Shown: positions 34,715 to 46,600 of the stretch, one piece after another
Layout of the letters: each line of letters opens with the position of its first letter
How positions within the stretch are numbered: the stretch's first letter is position 1
Assembly (NCBI GenBank): GCA_033977485.1
Contig: CM066989.1
Span: forward strand, 97,917,887-97,981,886
Direction of reading: 5' to 3'
Origin: Hydrangea macrophylla
Lineage: Eukaryota; Streptophyta; Magnoliopsida; Cornales; Hydrangeaceae
DNA: 64,000 nucleotides
Translations under genes and position numbers: made by a program
Notes under the pieces: model-generated
The model's input: the letters and a program-made list of their open reading frames with translations, nothing else
Told to the model about the DNA's origin: nothing
Database searches by the model: none

Positions 34715-36766
34715 TATAACACCCACAATTGTGTTATTGCTTTTGCATTTCATTGTCATGCAGGATAATGTGATGTGGCGTGTCTTATGGCACATGGTTG
34801 AGTGAGTTTTGACTCACGAGTTGATTTGGGTGTCTATATTAGAGAACCCTTTGAAACTGTTGTGATTGAGGATTTATTGTTTGTGAAGTCTCTCCGAGTA
34901 TGAGACGGTCACTGTGGAACATTTTAAATGCTTATCTGAAAATAAATGTTTACCTGTGTATTTCAATATCTGTATTATTTTCTGTTTTAGAATTTATTTC
35001 TGTTGTTAGATTTAGTATCCTGGTGAGGACGAATGAACACGCTATTAATTTGGTAGGCTAATTAGTAACTTCGGAAACGTCATGTAGGAATTCGCGTTTT
35101 AGCAACCAAACGAAACTTAGTCGAAAACTTTTATAATTTGGAGTTTTCACTCGTAAAGCTATGAATAAGCTGTATAGAAAGTTTTAGAGACTGATTAGGA
35201 GTTTTGAAAACTCGTGGGGAGGTAAACGTAATTCCCGAGAGTTTTGCCTATATATAGATAGATATGGTTGGGATATTTTTCAAGTCTTAACCTAAAATTC
35301 CAAAAGGAGGCCAAAAGGGGGCTAGAGGGAGATTTTGTTGCTTCAAGCTTTGCGACGCCAAACGACGATCTTTTGTCAGTCTGTTTTCTCCCATATTTCA
35401 TATTTGAGCTCCTCGAGGTAAGAGCTTCGTTTTGATATATGTTAGGGCTTGTTTGGCTAAGTTTTCCGAAAAGTCTTTTTCTAGAATTTTTCATAAAAGT
35501 TGATAAATGGAATTTTGATCCATAGGAATTGTACTAGACGGACTTCTGCACGTTCTTTGTGCACGGGTTTTCTTTGAATCGAAGTTTAAGAGCGTAAATC
35601 GGAGGTGAGTGATTCAACTATGTTATTGGAATGATTTCTTGACATGTATTCATGTTTTGTGTGAATAGCATGTATTAATTCTTAGAGATATCTTGTGTAG
35701 TTCATATTGGGCAATTATATTGATAAGTAGGCTCAATAGCACGGTGATATGTTTTGATTACCGCGAGTATGGTGATATGTATTTAAGCATGTTAAGTGAG
35801 CACGTGGTCACCGTGCCATTTTGTGGAGCCGATATAGGCATTAAGGTCGCACGATTGAAGAGAAGAATCGTGGGTCTTACCCTTTCGCGTGGACTAATTG
35901 GCGAGGAGTCACGGATTGGGAGTATGAACGGGCACGTGAGTCTCCGGCGACTAGTATGAAATGTAGAGATGTGAATGCGGACATGTTTATCATTCATGTA
36001 CATATGTTTATTTATTCACTAAGCATTAACTTAAACAAATCGAATATCTATGGTTATTCAAATAACCATTTCAGGTGTTAATGCTGGCGAGGAATCGCAG
36101 AAGTGAGCACGTGGGTTGGGAGTTCTTTTAGAAGGCAACTTGAATGTTAACCTTGTAGTTTTGGGACAATAGGATGTTGTAATAAGAATTTTTATCTTTT
36201 TAACTTATGTTTAACTTCGTATGAAAGAATGGATTTTAAACCGTTGTAATAGTTAGTGAAATGTTGTAATCCTGCTTTAGAAATGTTTTAATACAACTAA
36301 GATTACTTTGGATTGAGTTTGGATTGAGTGGTTGATCATTGGTGAGAGTTAGGAAGCTTTTAAAACTTGAAATTCTGCAGAATGGGCTGCTGCCAGGGGA
36401 GCAATCGACGGGGCAGTCGACGGGATAGTGCAGTTAACTATTTTTCCTTATTATGGCAAAAGCAGTCGACGGGGCAGTCGACGGGACAGTGCAGTTAACT
36501 ATTTTTCTTTATTTTGGCAAAAGTAGTCGACTGGGCCCTGCCTCAGTCGACTGGACCTCTGAAGGTTAATGTGTTCTTTTTGTTTCTGCTTGCTTCAGTC
36601 GACTGAGGTCCCGACCCAGTCGACTGAACCTCTGGTTTTAAAATGTGTTTTGTTTTTCCGCTGCGTGTGTTCTTCAAACCTAATTTTGGGAACGATAATG
36701 AATTGGTTTAGCCTCGGTGGCGTGCCACGGGCACCGGTTCCGCTATTGTGGAACCGGGCTGTGACA
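34715..36766 (+). repeat. Element C 3' LTR (2,052 bp)
   Basis: Same ends as the 5' LTR, and shorter mainly through loss of about 19 bp near 35798. Retains the CAGTCGACTG array. Confidence 0.94.
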
Positions 36767-36771
36767 TTACT

Positions 36772-38380
36772 ACCACAATTCGCATTCGATTCGGGGAATT
36801 CTCATTTCTTGTGGCAATTTCATTGCTATGCTCTATCTCCATGCCACCACCACATTCATAATATGTATCTCTCCATGGGATGGTGTGTTTGTTACTCTGC
36901 TAAAGCGATTTTTCTTATGGGTTTACGAAAACCTTCAAACCATTCCTACCCTCTATGTCATGTGCATCACCCTGCAACAAGAACCTCCTCAAGTTGAAAT
37001 CTATCATGATCAGGGTTAAATGGCGAGCAGCAGATTCAATCGAATCAACTCAGCCAAATCAACTCGTATTCGAGCTATATTATCATGAGAAATTTACAGG
37101 TGATTGTTTTTTTTTTTTGTTTTTTTTTATTTTTTGTTATTATTTTTTTTTATTGGATTGTTTTTCTGAGTTGTTCCTTCTGGTTTGTTGTATATTGCTT
37201 TGTATAAGAATGTTCGTCTTCTATCTTAAGTTCTTTGTGGTCCAAGTTTTGAATTGTCGGTTTCTTTAAAAAAATTAAATAAAATAAAAATAAAAATAAA
37301 AAAGTCTCTCTAAAAAAGTACTGTAGTAGGTAATTTTCAAATTTTCAGCCCGGTAGCTCTATTGTATGCATTGCAAAGGAATCAAAGGTGGTGGTACATA
37401 TAATGTTATAGTTTTCGTTCTATTCATATTTAGTATTTACACTAAGCTCCCAACCAAAAAATTTGGCTCTGTCCCTGCCTATAAATATATTAGTAGTGTA
37501 CACGTGCCAGGCACGTGATTAATTAGTATGTTACTAAGTGTGCCAAAAAGAGTACAATATATGGAGTTTTATGGTAGAATAATGATACAAAAATCTTAAA
37601 TTTCATTTTCAAACCCGGTAATAGTTTTTATTGGTGTGGGGATCCTCTGCCACGTTGCTTTGGCACGACCATACGATACTTTTTTTTTATTTTTATTTTT
37701 ATTTTTATTTTTTTATCTCTTTAAAAGTTGCCATAACAAACCATCGTGTGGTCCTACCAGTGCCATGTAGGCGCTGCTAAGGAGTTGCCACGACCACGTG
37801 CACATACTCGTTTTATTGTGACAGTAGTTGGTGGTACACATACTACTATACTTTTACCTTATATATTTTAGGTTATATGTATTTGTGTCCCCTCAATTTA
37901 ATCAATTTAGCAAATTAATTGCTTTAGTTAAACAAATTAACTATGAATAAATAAATTCCCAGAAATACAAAACTTTTGAGAAATTTGTTCTCCAAGATAT
38001 TTCAATTGTCCAATATGGTGTTCTAAACACCCATATTAATTTCAACCAAAGTCCCATTCCAGTAATTATGTTAATGGGAGTGGAAATGGACACATGTCAC
38101 CCGATAGAGGCTTAAGTGAGCAATGAGTGACCATTTTTGAATGAGCAAAAATGCTCTCTTCTGATGAAATCGATTTAGAAAAGTAAAAGAAAAAGGGAGA
38201 AGGAAAAAACACTCTCATATATATAGTGTTTTTCTTTTTTTTTTTCTTTTTTTTTTTAACAATGAGGATGATTTAAACATGCCCTACTGCTAAGATGTGA
38301 GAAGAGTTGGTACCAATAACCTTGTTAGGATCTCAATACTAAAATCCTCTAACTTAAATACCTTTAAAAGTTTAAAAAAT
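36772..38380. repeat. Host segmental repeat, copy 1, right part and spacer
   Basis: 36772-37845 aligns with copy 2 at about 43556-44615 (end of the membrane-protein gene and flank). Homology stops after the GTGACAGT..GGTGGTACACAT sequence. 37850-38380 is a spacer with a fragment of the GAGAGCATTTTT MITE (about 38070-38160) and poly-T tracts. No gene seen beyond the pseudogene tail. Confidence 0.7.
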
Positions 38381-38455
38381 TTCGAATATAATTTGTACGA
38401 AATCACGAAACGAGGAAGAAAACTGACTTCTAAATTTTTTATATTTTTTTATGAG

Positions 38456-38633
38456 TAATGCTAGGTATACACACTTTTCTACACATTTTTTGACACACAG
38501 CTTTAAATGCATGTACCTTGTGTTGTGAAAGTGGTGCACAGAAAAGTGTGAAAATTTCAAACAGCACAAGATACATGCATTTAAAGCATAGTGTGTCAAA
38601 AAATGTGTAGAAAAGTGTGTATGCCTAACATTA
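38456..38633. mobile_element. Palindromic MITE, TAATGCTAGGTATACACAC ends
   Basis: A 178-bp near-perfect foldback: TAATGCTAGG...CCTAACATTA with about 70-bp arms (ACACTTTTCTACACATTTTTT and its inverse). Inserted in a poly-T tract of copy 2 and absent from copy 3. Confidence 0.85.
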
Positions 38634-38808
38634 TTGTTTTTTTATTGTTGCAAGTGTATTAATTTCTTTTCAGTCAATTAGTTGGAGCTTTGGACGTACA
38701 GAAAACAAATGACAAAATTGGAATTCGATTCCTTTTCTTTAGAATGGTAATGATTCTAATGAAGACAAGGGGAAGTTACATCGGGAGGACGGTGGGGCGT
38801 AAGTTCTT

Positions 38809-39652
38809 GGGTTAAATATATTTAGTACCCTCAAATTATATTCTGTTGGCATTTTAGTTCATAAAATTTTTATTTATTTATTTATTTATTTATTATATTT
38901 TGGTCTCTCAACTAAAGTTTTATAACACTTTGCCCCATCATTTCTAGCCATTGAAAGTGACAGGAAAAGCCAAAATTTTGGGGGAAATGGTTTAATTACA
39001 TATACACCCCCTGTAGTTACACCGTTTTTACTTTGGTCAATCAAAAAATTTATTAGACATGGACAACCATGAGAAGATACAACACACTCCAGCAAGTAGC
39101 AGAGTTCAATAAAAATCCTAAATCTATCAAAGAGCTCAGCAATATCCCTTGTGGACCATTGACAGCTTCTTTTTTTTTTTTCTTTGCAATTAAATTACAA
39201 AAATTTGTGATTACTACAAATTGTCCAAAGTAGCTTTTGACCAATTGCAATTGCAGAGGCTATTTTGTTAAATGTTTTATTTTAACTTTTTGGAGTTTCA
39301 TGATTATTGTTGAACTCCGAAAATTGTTACTAAACATGACTTATATAGGCTTACTTTTGCCTGTTAAATTTAACTAATTTATTAATGGTTTCACATTAGT
39401 CCAAAGTACAAGAAGTATTAGTGATACCATTGAAGTACATGATGAAAAGTGAAAAAGGGTCCAAAAACAGAGGGTGAATATGTAAGTAGCCCTTTTTTGG
39501 CCCAAACAAAAGAAAAAAATTGGGTTTTCAGTCACTTTCAACAGTTGAAAGTGCGGAAGGGGCAAAGTGTTACAAAACATTAGTTGAGAGAACAAAATGC
39601 GGGAATTTTTTTTTTTATTTGGGGACAAAAATATCAAACAGGGTATAATTAA
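38809..39652. mobile_element. Candidate terminal-inverted-repeat element in copy 2
   Basis: GGGTTAAATATATTTAG and GTCTCTCAACTAAAG..TTTATAACACTTTGCCCC at the left have inverted counterparts at the right (GGGGCAAAGTGTTACAAAAC..TAGTTGAGAGA). The same element is at 56208-57120 in copy 3, and element A entered its right end in copy 1. The GGGTTAAAT start resembles the MULE-type MITE at 51529. Ends not resolved exactly. Confidence 0.45.
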
Positions 39653-40020
39653 AGAGTGCAAAATCCATTTTACCTCAAGTTTTTTGTTTTGAGTTGTGGT
39701 GCCAGTGGGTTTGCTTTGTGTCCCACGAAAAAAAGTCTTCTAGGTTTGGTCCATTTTTTTTTTTTGGTAGGGGGGTGCAAATTAGAACACCCCCTTCATT
39801 TATTGCCCTCAACTATTTGTGAGGGGTATTTGAGAGGGTCAATTTTTTAGAAGAAAGATAATTATTTAGAGGCTTTGTTTGTTGAATTTTTAGTTAAAGG
39901 GGTATTAATGAAAAGGGATAATACATGAGCTGGGTGTCTATATAATATTTCCTTTTTCTTATGCTATCATGTGATCGATTTGGATTCATTGGATGAGATT
40001 GTTTTTAAGGTGGTATTTTT

Positions 40021-40160
40021 AGAGAGCATTTTTGCTCACCCAAGCCTCTATTGAGTGACATGCATGTGTCCCATGCGCATTCCAGTTCTATTTTGACATT
40101 TTGTGTCAAATTTTATCAACATGTCACCCGGTGAAAATCTGGTGAGTAAAAATGCTCTCG
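40021..40160. mobile_element. GAGAGCATTTTT MITE (copy 2)
   Basis: The same inverted-repeat MITE as 12978-13103, at the equivalent place in the second segment. Confidence 0.72.
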
Positions 40161-41278
40161 TTCTATCTTTTAATCTCATGTCACTGGTGGAACTGACTAA
40201 TTAGCTAAAGAGAATTATGCTCTCAAAATCAATTGGTTTTGTTGATTCTAACCTGGCAGAACTCTTGACCATTTTGGAAGCATTAGTACAAATATAATTT
40301 GATCATTGAGAGTGATTAAAAACTAACAATTTCCTGGAATTCTTGATGGACCAATGAAAATTAACGGATTAATTTTTTATTTTTTAGTTTTTTTGTGGTC
40401 AAACTCGTTTTCACTTTACTCTCTCATGGTTCAAAAGTTGATACTCAAACTCCCGTGATTTGTGACTGCCAAATGAAAGGTGAGGACTCGCATGGTAAGT
40501 TTCATGTTTTTAGCTTTTTTTTTTTTTTTTTTAAATGAAAACTAGTTTTTGTTTTTTCAATAAATGAAAAAAGAAAATGTATTTATTAACATTGTTGATT
40601 TAAGAAACCAAAAACAAAAATAGAAAACGCATTTGGCAACGGTATCTATTTCAAATATATTCAAACGGTATCTATGTCAAATATATTTTCCAAACTATAC
40701 CTTACCAAAAGACATATTCTATACAATGCTGCTTTGAGAATTTTTTTATAAACACGACCAATATATTTAATACATCGTATTCATGTGTTGATGAGGTGGT
40801 ACAAATGACGTGGTATGTCAAAATATTTTCTCCAAAAATAACACCCACTCCACGTTATTGTTAGATTTGGCTAGTATTTGCATTTATCCCTCGGGTTCTC
40901 TGAACAAGGTCAAGTGAACATATCCAATGAATATAATTTTTTTGCTTAAAAAGAACTCACAGGCCACCTCGCTGACCCGTGCGCCCTACTGATCGACGGG
41001 TTCTTTTAATGCAAAAAAACAATGTTTACTGAATATTTTCACTCGACCCTCTTCATTGTTCACTTAACCGCCTGACCATATATACATATATATATAGATG
41101 TTTGTAAGCATATATATATAATACACTAATTAATTGAGATCGTCCATTGATAAGTGATTCCATCCCACATCCCACCTACATGTGATTACAAGATCGTGTC
41201 TTGTGTATGCATTTGTAAAATAATCCTTAAATGAGCACTAAAATGACTGCAGAGGTTCAAGGCATGTTTTTGTTTTTT

Positions 41279-41490
41279 TATATCTATATATACATGCTAG
41301 AGAGATAGCGAGAGGGGCATGTTTTTTATAATAGGAGTATCTATATATATATACATGCTAGAGAGAGACAGTGAGAGGGGCATGTTTTTTTTATATCTAT
41401 ATATATATATATATGCTAGAGAGAGATATATATATATATATATCTATATATATATATATATGCTAGAGAGTGAGAGTGACAGAGAGATGC
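41279..41490. repeat. Minisatellite with ACATGCTAGAGAG units and (TA)n (copy 2)
   Basis: Units of TACATGCTAGAGAG..GTGAGAGGGGCATG with expanded TA runs. Equivalent to 16031-16212 in copy 1. Confidence 0.8.
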
Positions 41491-42984
41491 TTGCTCTTGC
41501 CTCATGGTGGACACGGGATTGATGACTGGGCCATTATTTTTTAGTTTGCTTTGTTGCTGCCTTGTTGTGATCGACGACTTGACGATGAGGACCGATGCCG
41601 CGTTTTCCTTCTTCTTTTTTTAAATAAAAATTCCAAAACAACTTTTTTACTGTTTTCAATGTGTTCCGAAATTTTAAAACGTTTTTGTAAAAATAAAATA
41701 GAAATATTACCAACAATATTTTTAGTTTCCATTTTTTGAAAAAATAGAAACGAAAACAGAAAACAGAAAGCACAATGTTATCAAATGAGCTTTAAATTTG
41801 TCATTTTAATTCAGAAATTAACATCATTATGATTTGCACATAACACACAACCGGAGAACAAAGTGTTAATTAACTTTTGAACTATAGTGTGTAAATTAAA
41901 ATGGGTCTAATCATGTTGGGTAAAATATATTTAAACTCTTTTTTCCCCGCGAAAAGAGCACTAAAGCATAATGGGTTGCTTACAAGTACATTTTTCAATT
42001 TGCCTGGTACATTTTCAAATGTGCAACCGCTTACAGATTTATTAAATTTAACAGGATAGAATCTGCATATGGGGTTGTATCTGAAAAACACGCTAACTAC
42101 AAGGGTTGTATCTGTATCTAAACCATGAATAAAATGACTATGTTGACTTCTTGCCCGAACAAATGAACAAATTTTACCAACGGTTGTACATTAGTCAAAA
42201 CTACAGGGGAAATTAGTGACATGTTTGAAATTATTGGGAGAAAACTGAAAAATAGGCTAACCATGAGAGGTTTTTTTTTTTTTTTTAATGATGATGATAG
42301 GGGGAGGTTCGAATTTCGAGCTAATATCTTTGAGGGGAATTAAATGTTAGACTATTTACACTTAAATTATGCCTCACTTGAAAAACATGAATTTTAGGGA
42401 GATCATGAGTCAAACCATTAAAATCCCTTTCAACGTACCAAACACCAAAGGGGGTCTACAATAGCATGTTGGGGATTTCCCCCTTGCAATCAAACCATTA
42501 AAATCCCTTTAAATGTACCAAAGGAGAAAATATTGATTACAACGGTGATACCACGTAATCGTGTTTATGTGGTGTCACTAACAAATCAAATTTCTCTAAT
42601 TTGCCCATTAGGCATCTACAGAAATTCAATGTAACTGTTGCACCACTTCAGCATACAAATATAACGTAACCTTTAAATTTTTACCAAATTTATGCCCCAT
42701 ATCTCTTGGGAGATCATGACAATTCGTCTTCTGACAACTAAATGTCATGATCCCCTGAAAATAGGAGTATGTGTATGATGTATATTAAAATATCATATCA
42801 CACCAGCACACTTATATAGTATAACCGTCACACTAAATAAATTCTCTAAAAAATTTAATTGATTTGTGATACCACGTAGACACGATAATATGATATCACC
42901 ATTACATAAAATATTCTCTTAATAGGAGAAAACATATGTCGCAAGGATTTCCTCCCCCAACAAAAGGGGTTGTGGGGAGGTAAT

Positions 42985-43208
42985 ACAAACGTTTTGGCTA
43001 AAAGGAGTTATGGTCTAACTTTTTGGCATAAAAGGGGCAGTGGCAAGAAAATAGTAACTTTTTGGCATAATAAGGGTTGTGGGCCTTGTGGCGAAGAAAA
43101 TACAAACTTTTTGGCATAAAAGGGTTGCAAGAAAATACAAACTTTTTGGCATAAAAACTAACAAGGGTTGTGGGCCTGTGGCGAAGAAAATACTAACTTT
43201 TTGGCAGG
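42985..43208. repeat. Minisatellite of ACTTTTTGGCATAAAAGGG units
   Basis: About six imperfect units of roughly 30-55 bp, each with ACTTTTTGGCATAAAAG. Copy 1 has a single equivalent (near 27150), so the array expanded in copy 2. A 71-codon minus-strand frame here is only the repeat being read through. Confidence 0.85.
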
Positions 43209-43260
43209 GAGGAAAATAAATCCTCCCCATAAAAACTACTTTTTTTCTTTTGCTAGCCGA

Positions 43261-43321
<61 letters not shown>
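43261..43321 (+). repeat. (TC)n microsatellite upstream of membrane-protein gene
   Basis: About 30 TC units, ending 54 bp before the ATG at 43375. The same tract is upstream of copy 1 (27520-27566). Pyrimidine patches are common near plant transcription starts, so it may contribute to the promoter. Confidence 0.7.
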
Positions 43322-43326
<5 letters not shown>

Positions 43327-43374
43327 CTATAAATTAAGTCTATATTGTTGTACTTCAAGATCATAATAGAGAAG

Positions 43375-43821
43375 ATGGAGTGCACCATAGACATGAGATA
43401 TGCCATCCCTGCATTGCTTCACCTCATATTCATCTACCTACTTCCCACACTCAACCTTTGGGACCTTGATTTCTCTTCCATTCTTCTAATTTCCATCTCT
43501 ACAATCCTCTTTCTCTCCATTTCCATCAAACTTCTTCTCAATCTTACACTCATTACTACCACAATTCGCATTCGATTCGGGGACTTCTCATTTCTTGTGG
43601 CAATTTCATTGCTATGCTCAATCTCCATGCCCCCACCACATTATTTTTGGGGGGCCTATATATTCATAATATGTATCTCTCCATGGGATGGTGTGTTTGT
43701 TACTCTGCTTAAGCGATTTTTCTTATGGGTTTATGAAAACCTTCAAACCATTCCTACCCTCTATGTCATGTGCTTCACCCAGCAACAAAAACCTCCTCAA
43801 GTTGAAATTTATATGGTTTAG
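43375..43821 (+). CDS. Small hydrophobic membrane protein, unknown family (intact copy)
   Basis: A 148-codon frame beginning MECTIDMRYAIPALLHL. About four hydrophobic stretches that could span membranes: residues roughly 8-26, 33-60, 70-84 and 90-112. The C-terminal part is more polar (LYVMCFTQQQKPPQVEIY). No signal-peptide cleavage pattern or catalytic motif is evident and I do not recognise the family. A second copy at 27619 has high identity but is split by element C, so the frame existed before the segment duplication. Retention of the frame for its whole length in one copy suggests a real gene or recent pseudogene. The ATG at 43375 was chosen because the upstream extension would start with TTG. 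A spliced continuation downstream is possible. Confidence 0.55.
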   Translation: MECTIDMRYAIPALLHLIFIYLLPTLNLWDLDFSSILLISISTILFLSISIKLLLNLTLITTTIRIRFGDFSFLVAISLLCSISMPPPHYFWGAYIFIICISPWDGVFVTLLKRFFLWVYENLQTIPTLYVMCFTQQQKPPQVEIYMV

Positions 43822-43916
43822 ATGATCAGGGTTAAATGGCGAGCAGGATATCCTACCGAGTCAACTCAGCCAAATCAACTTGTATTCGAGCTCTATTATT
43901 ATGAGAAACTTACAGG
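43822..43916 (+). other. Possible downstream exon conserved in both copies
   Basis: Starting MIRVKWRA, a frame of about 33 codons ends at a GT that could be a splice donor (ACAG|GTGATT). The same frame exists in copy 1 (37005-37101), starting with the same MIRVKWRA. It lies directly after the stop of the membrane-protein frame. It may be a 3' exon, a second short ORF or chance. Confidence 0.3.
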
Positions 43917-44686
43917 TGATTTTTTTTTTCTTTTTTTTTTTTACATTGGATTGTTTTTCTTAGTTGTTTCTTCTAGTGTGTTGTATATTGCTTTGTATAA
44001 GAATGTTCGTCTTCTATCTTAAGTTCTTTGTGATCGCCAAGTTTTGTATTGCCCGTTAAAAAAATATGTCTCTCTAAATAAATACTGTTGTAGGCAATTT
44101 TCAAATTTACAGCTCTTTTTTTTTTTTTTTGCTAACAAACTCAAATTTTCAGCTCGGTAGCTCTGTTGTATGCATTGCAAAGGAATAGAAGGTGGTGGTA
44201 TATATAATACTATAGTCTTTGAACCTTCTATTTATATTTAAACTAGGCTCTGACCTAAATATTTGGCTTTGTCCCTGCCTATAAATATACTAGTAGTCCA
44301 CACGTGCAAGGCACGTGATTCATTAGTATGTTGCTAAGTGTACCAAAAAGAGTACAGTATATGGAGTTTTATGGTAGAATAATGATATGTAAATTTTAAA
44401 TTTAATTTTTAAATGCGTTTATTGGTGTGGGGATCCTCTGCCATGCGGCTAGCAGGACCAATTTTTTTTTTTCTTTAAAAGTTGCAAAAAAAAATCATGT
44501 GGCCCTACCAGTGCCATGTAAGGTGCTGTCTGTCAAGGTGTTGCTGCGCGCGGTCGAGGATCCTGACCCGTTTTATTGTGACAGTGGTTGGTGGTACACA
44601 TGTTACTGTATGTGGTACAGTTGATAAAGTATTTGGGAACCAAATATTGGTTTAAATCCCAAAACCACAAAGGCTGTATCATAGAA

Positions 44687-44861
44687 GAGTAACACTATGT
44701 TTCCCAAATTTTATATCGCAAATAGTTCCCAACACATGTGACAGTGGGGCCACCTTCAATGATGTTGGGAGCCTGAGACCACTTCAATATGCTCTAATCA
44801 AAATCAAGTGATCCCACTCGCACATGTGGTTGGGAATAATTTGGGATACATTACATTACTC
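44687..44861. mobile_element. MITE, GAGTAACACTATGTTTCCC ends
   Basis: Imperfect palindrome: GAGTAACACTATGTTTCCCAA at the left, inverted TTGGGATACATTACATTACTC at the right, with CACATGTG..CCCAC inner arms. Related to the MITE at 50306-50454. Confidence 0.75.
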
Positions 44862-44869
44862 ATCACAGA

Positions 44870-46500
44870 ATAGAATATTGAAAGGCATTTGACCAGTTAG
44901 GCCAGTTAAATCATGCCATGTTATGTGAAAGCCCCAACACTCTTGACCTGTCAATCGAACAACAATAGTAGGCGCACACCTTCAATTATACCTCAAATTA
45001 TAACTATGTTTTAAATGTATGTACTTTGTGCTTCTCAAAAAAGTGTAAGCCCTGTGTGAAAAATTCACACAATACAAATTACATACATTTAATATATATA
45101 TATATATATTATAATTTGGGATGTGATTGAAAGTGTGTACTTAAAACACAATTTTTAGGACACAACTAAAAAATGTGTCTATATCTCTCCTATGATGTCA
45201 CTAAATCTCACGATATTACTGAAAAATATAGACATCTCTCTTAAATTGTGTCCAAAAAACGTGTCTTTAGATATATCAGAAGTATACCCTTATTAGTCAC
45301 CCGAAACCTAGAACGGTTGTGTGTGTGTGTGGACTTGCAACATTGGCACACGGATTGTTAGCTGAAGGTGGGCTCCCATTTTTCTGTTTTTTTTCAATGT
45401 GTTGTGCTGGCAGCTCCTTTGGAATCCTAAGCCTACAAAATTACCCTCAAACAAATGCCATAGAAGTGGTAAGAGAAAAGGGCAAAATTGCATTACAATT
45501 GGCGAAAGTATGAATAGTGAAGTTGCTCCAGAGCATCTCCAATGCTAGTCAAATTCATTATTAAAGTTAAAATTTGAGGAAATTGTACAAAATATGTGCT
45601 CCAAAGCATGATCATTTGTGTTGCCAAAATTTAAAAAAATCATTCACTTTCTCAAATATAGCAAAGGATTTAATTTTTGCCAAATTTTGACTATAGTACT
45701 TTTTTCTTGTTTTTCGTTTCTAGTGCACAACAATTCAATGTACAACATCAATTGCTTTTGTATTAAAAAAAGGGTAATATTTAGGGCACAAACACTTTAC
45801 ACACACTCTTATAAATACACTCTATCTCTCTCCTAAATGGCACTGTAGGGTCCATTGAAATTATCCGGATCTCACAGTACCACCCAGCAGAGAGATAGAG
45901 TGTGTTTGTAAGTATTTGTGTAAAGTGTTTGTGCCCGCTAGCATTTTTGTAAAAAATATATCATTATTTATTAATTATGGCAAAACTAGCATACAAAACA
46001 CACTGCCTAATGTACTAGATTAATAACTTTTGTGCCAAAAAATGACATTTTGGATGACTTTTTATTAGAGCATAATTGTCAAAATACAAATTTTTGACAC
46101 TGTATCATTACTAAAAAAATATGTTTGAAAGATACAAAAATAACTTTTTGTATTGAAGATGATCTTAAGCCTCTTTTATTAAGGTTGTTGAAAAGCAAGA
46201 AGTTGCAGAAAAGAAAAGCGAAATTATATTCCGAATTCCATTTCTTTTTCCTCCAGTTCTCTAGCCTCTGACCATCAAGGTAAAATTATTCCCCTCTTTT
46301 TTCACTCAAAATAATCCATTTATTATCTGCTTTTTAATCCCATATTTCAAACCTTAAGCTTCAAAGCCATAGCGCATTAACTATCAACTTCTTCTGGCAA
46401 TTCTCATTTTCAAATGCATAAACCTTTCTTTTAATTTACAGATTAGATTAAAACATCTTTCTTTCCTGTTTTCTCTCTTACTTCAGCAAAATTTATAGTT
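44870..46500. other. Intergenic region with degenerate MITEs, no gene seen
   Basis: Contains a decayed relative of the 53655 MITE (about 45160-45260, GGACACAACT..ATGTGTCTATATCTCTCC), a palindromic MITE at 45775-45946, and otherwise AT-rich DNA with no convincing ORF. Confidence 0.6.
45775..45946. mobile_element. Palindromic MITE with GGGCACAAACACTTTACAC arms
   Basis: Left TAATATTTAGGGCACAAAC and right GTTTGTGCCCGCTAGCATT are inverted, with inner arms ACACTCTATCTCTC / GAGATAGAGTGTG. About 170 bp. Confidence 0.8.
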
Positions 46501-46546
46501 AAGTTGGAACATCAAAAGGACAATTATATATATATATATATATATA

Positions 46547-46552
46547 TTTATT
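46547..46552 (-). promoter_or_regulatory. Candidate polyadenylation signal of the PIG-X gene
   Basis: AATAAA on the minus strand about 49 bp downstream of the PIG-X stop codon, in an AT-rich 3' flank. Confidence 0.4.
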
Positions 46553-46600
46553 TTTTTCCAGTTAATATAAAGTCATCATGATTTGGAAGATCAAGATAAA

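Larger units (their letters stand above)
27802..36766 (+). mobile_element. Element C: Ty3/gypsy Tekay-type chromovirus, nearly intact
   Basis: A full-length element of 8,965 bp flanked by TTACT (27797-27801 and 36767-36771). Copy 2 of the host segment (near 43550) shows the empty site CTCATTACTACCACAATTC. LTRs are 27802-29871 (2,070 bp) and 34715-36766 (2,052 bp). I count roughly 40-45 substitutions between them, about 2 percent, and one deletion of about 19 bp in the 3' LTR near 35798. gag-pol runs from 30108 to 34672 with one frameshift and one stop. A different LTR family from A/B, but the same TATAACACCC..GTGACA ends and a similar pol. Confidence 0.95.
27619..37019 (+). pseudogene. Small membrane-protein gene, copy 1, split by element C
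   Basis: ATG at 27619 opens a frame very similar to the intact copy at 43375-43821. After codon 61 (27801) element C is inserted. The host sequence resumes at 36772 after the TTACT duplication. The 3' part has also lost 22 bp relative to copy 2 (near 36857), which shifts the frame, so it would be broken even without C. The final segment (ILYVM.. PPQVEIY) remains readable in another frame to a stop at 37017-37019. The protein is hydrophobic with several predicted membrane spans. I do not recognise the family. Confidence 0.8.
38380..44615. repeat. Host segmental repeat, copy 2
   Basis: Begins with the same GAAGAAAACTGACTTC sequence as copy 3 (about 56010). It runs through the shared TIR block (38809-39650), the GAGAGCATTTTT MITE (40021-40160), the ACATGCTAGAGAG minisatellite and the (TC)n tract to the intact membrane-protein gene. 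It lacks elements A, B, C and the hAT MITE of copy 1. Confidence 0.82.

Noticed and set aside
36569..36997. 142-codon frame across the end of the element C 3' LTR
   Set aside because: It crosses the LTR/host junction created by the insertion. The host part is a shadow of the split membrane-protein gene.
43015..43230. Minus-strand 71-codon frame with repeated MPKS-like units
   Set aside because: It is the minisatellite at 42985-43208 read in frame, and copy 1 lacks it.
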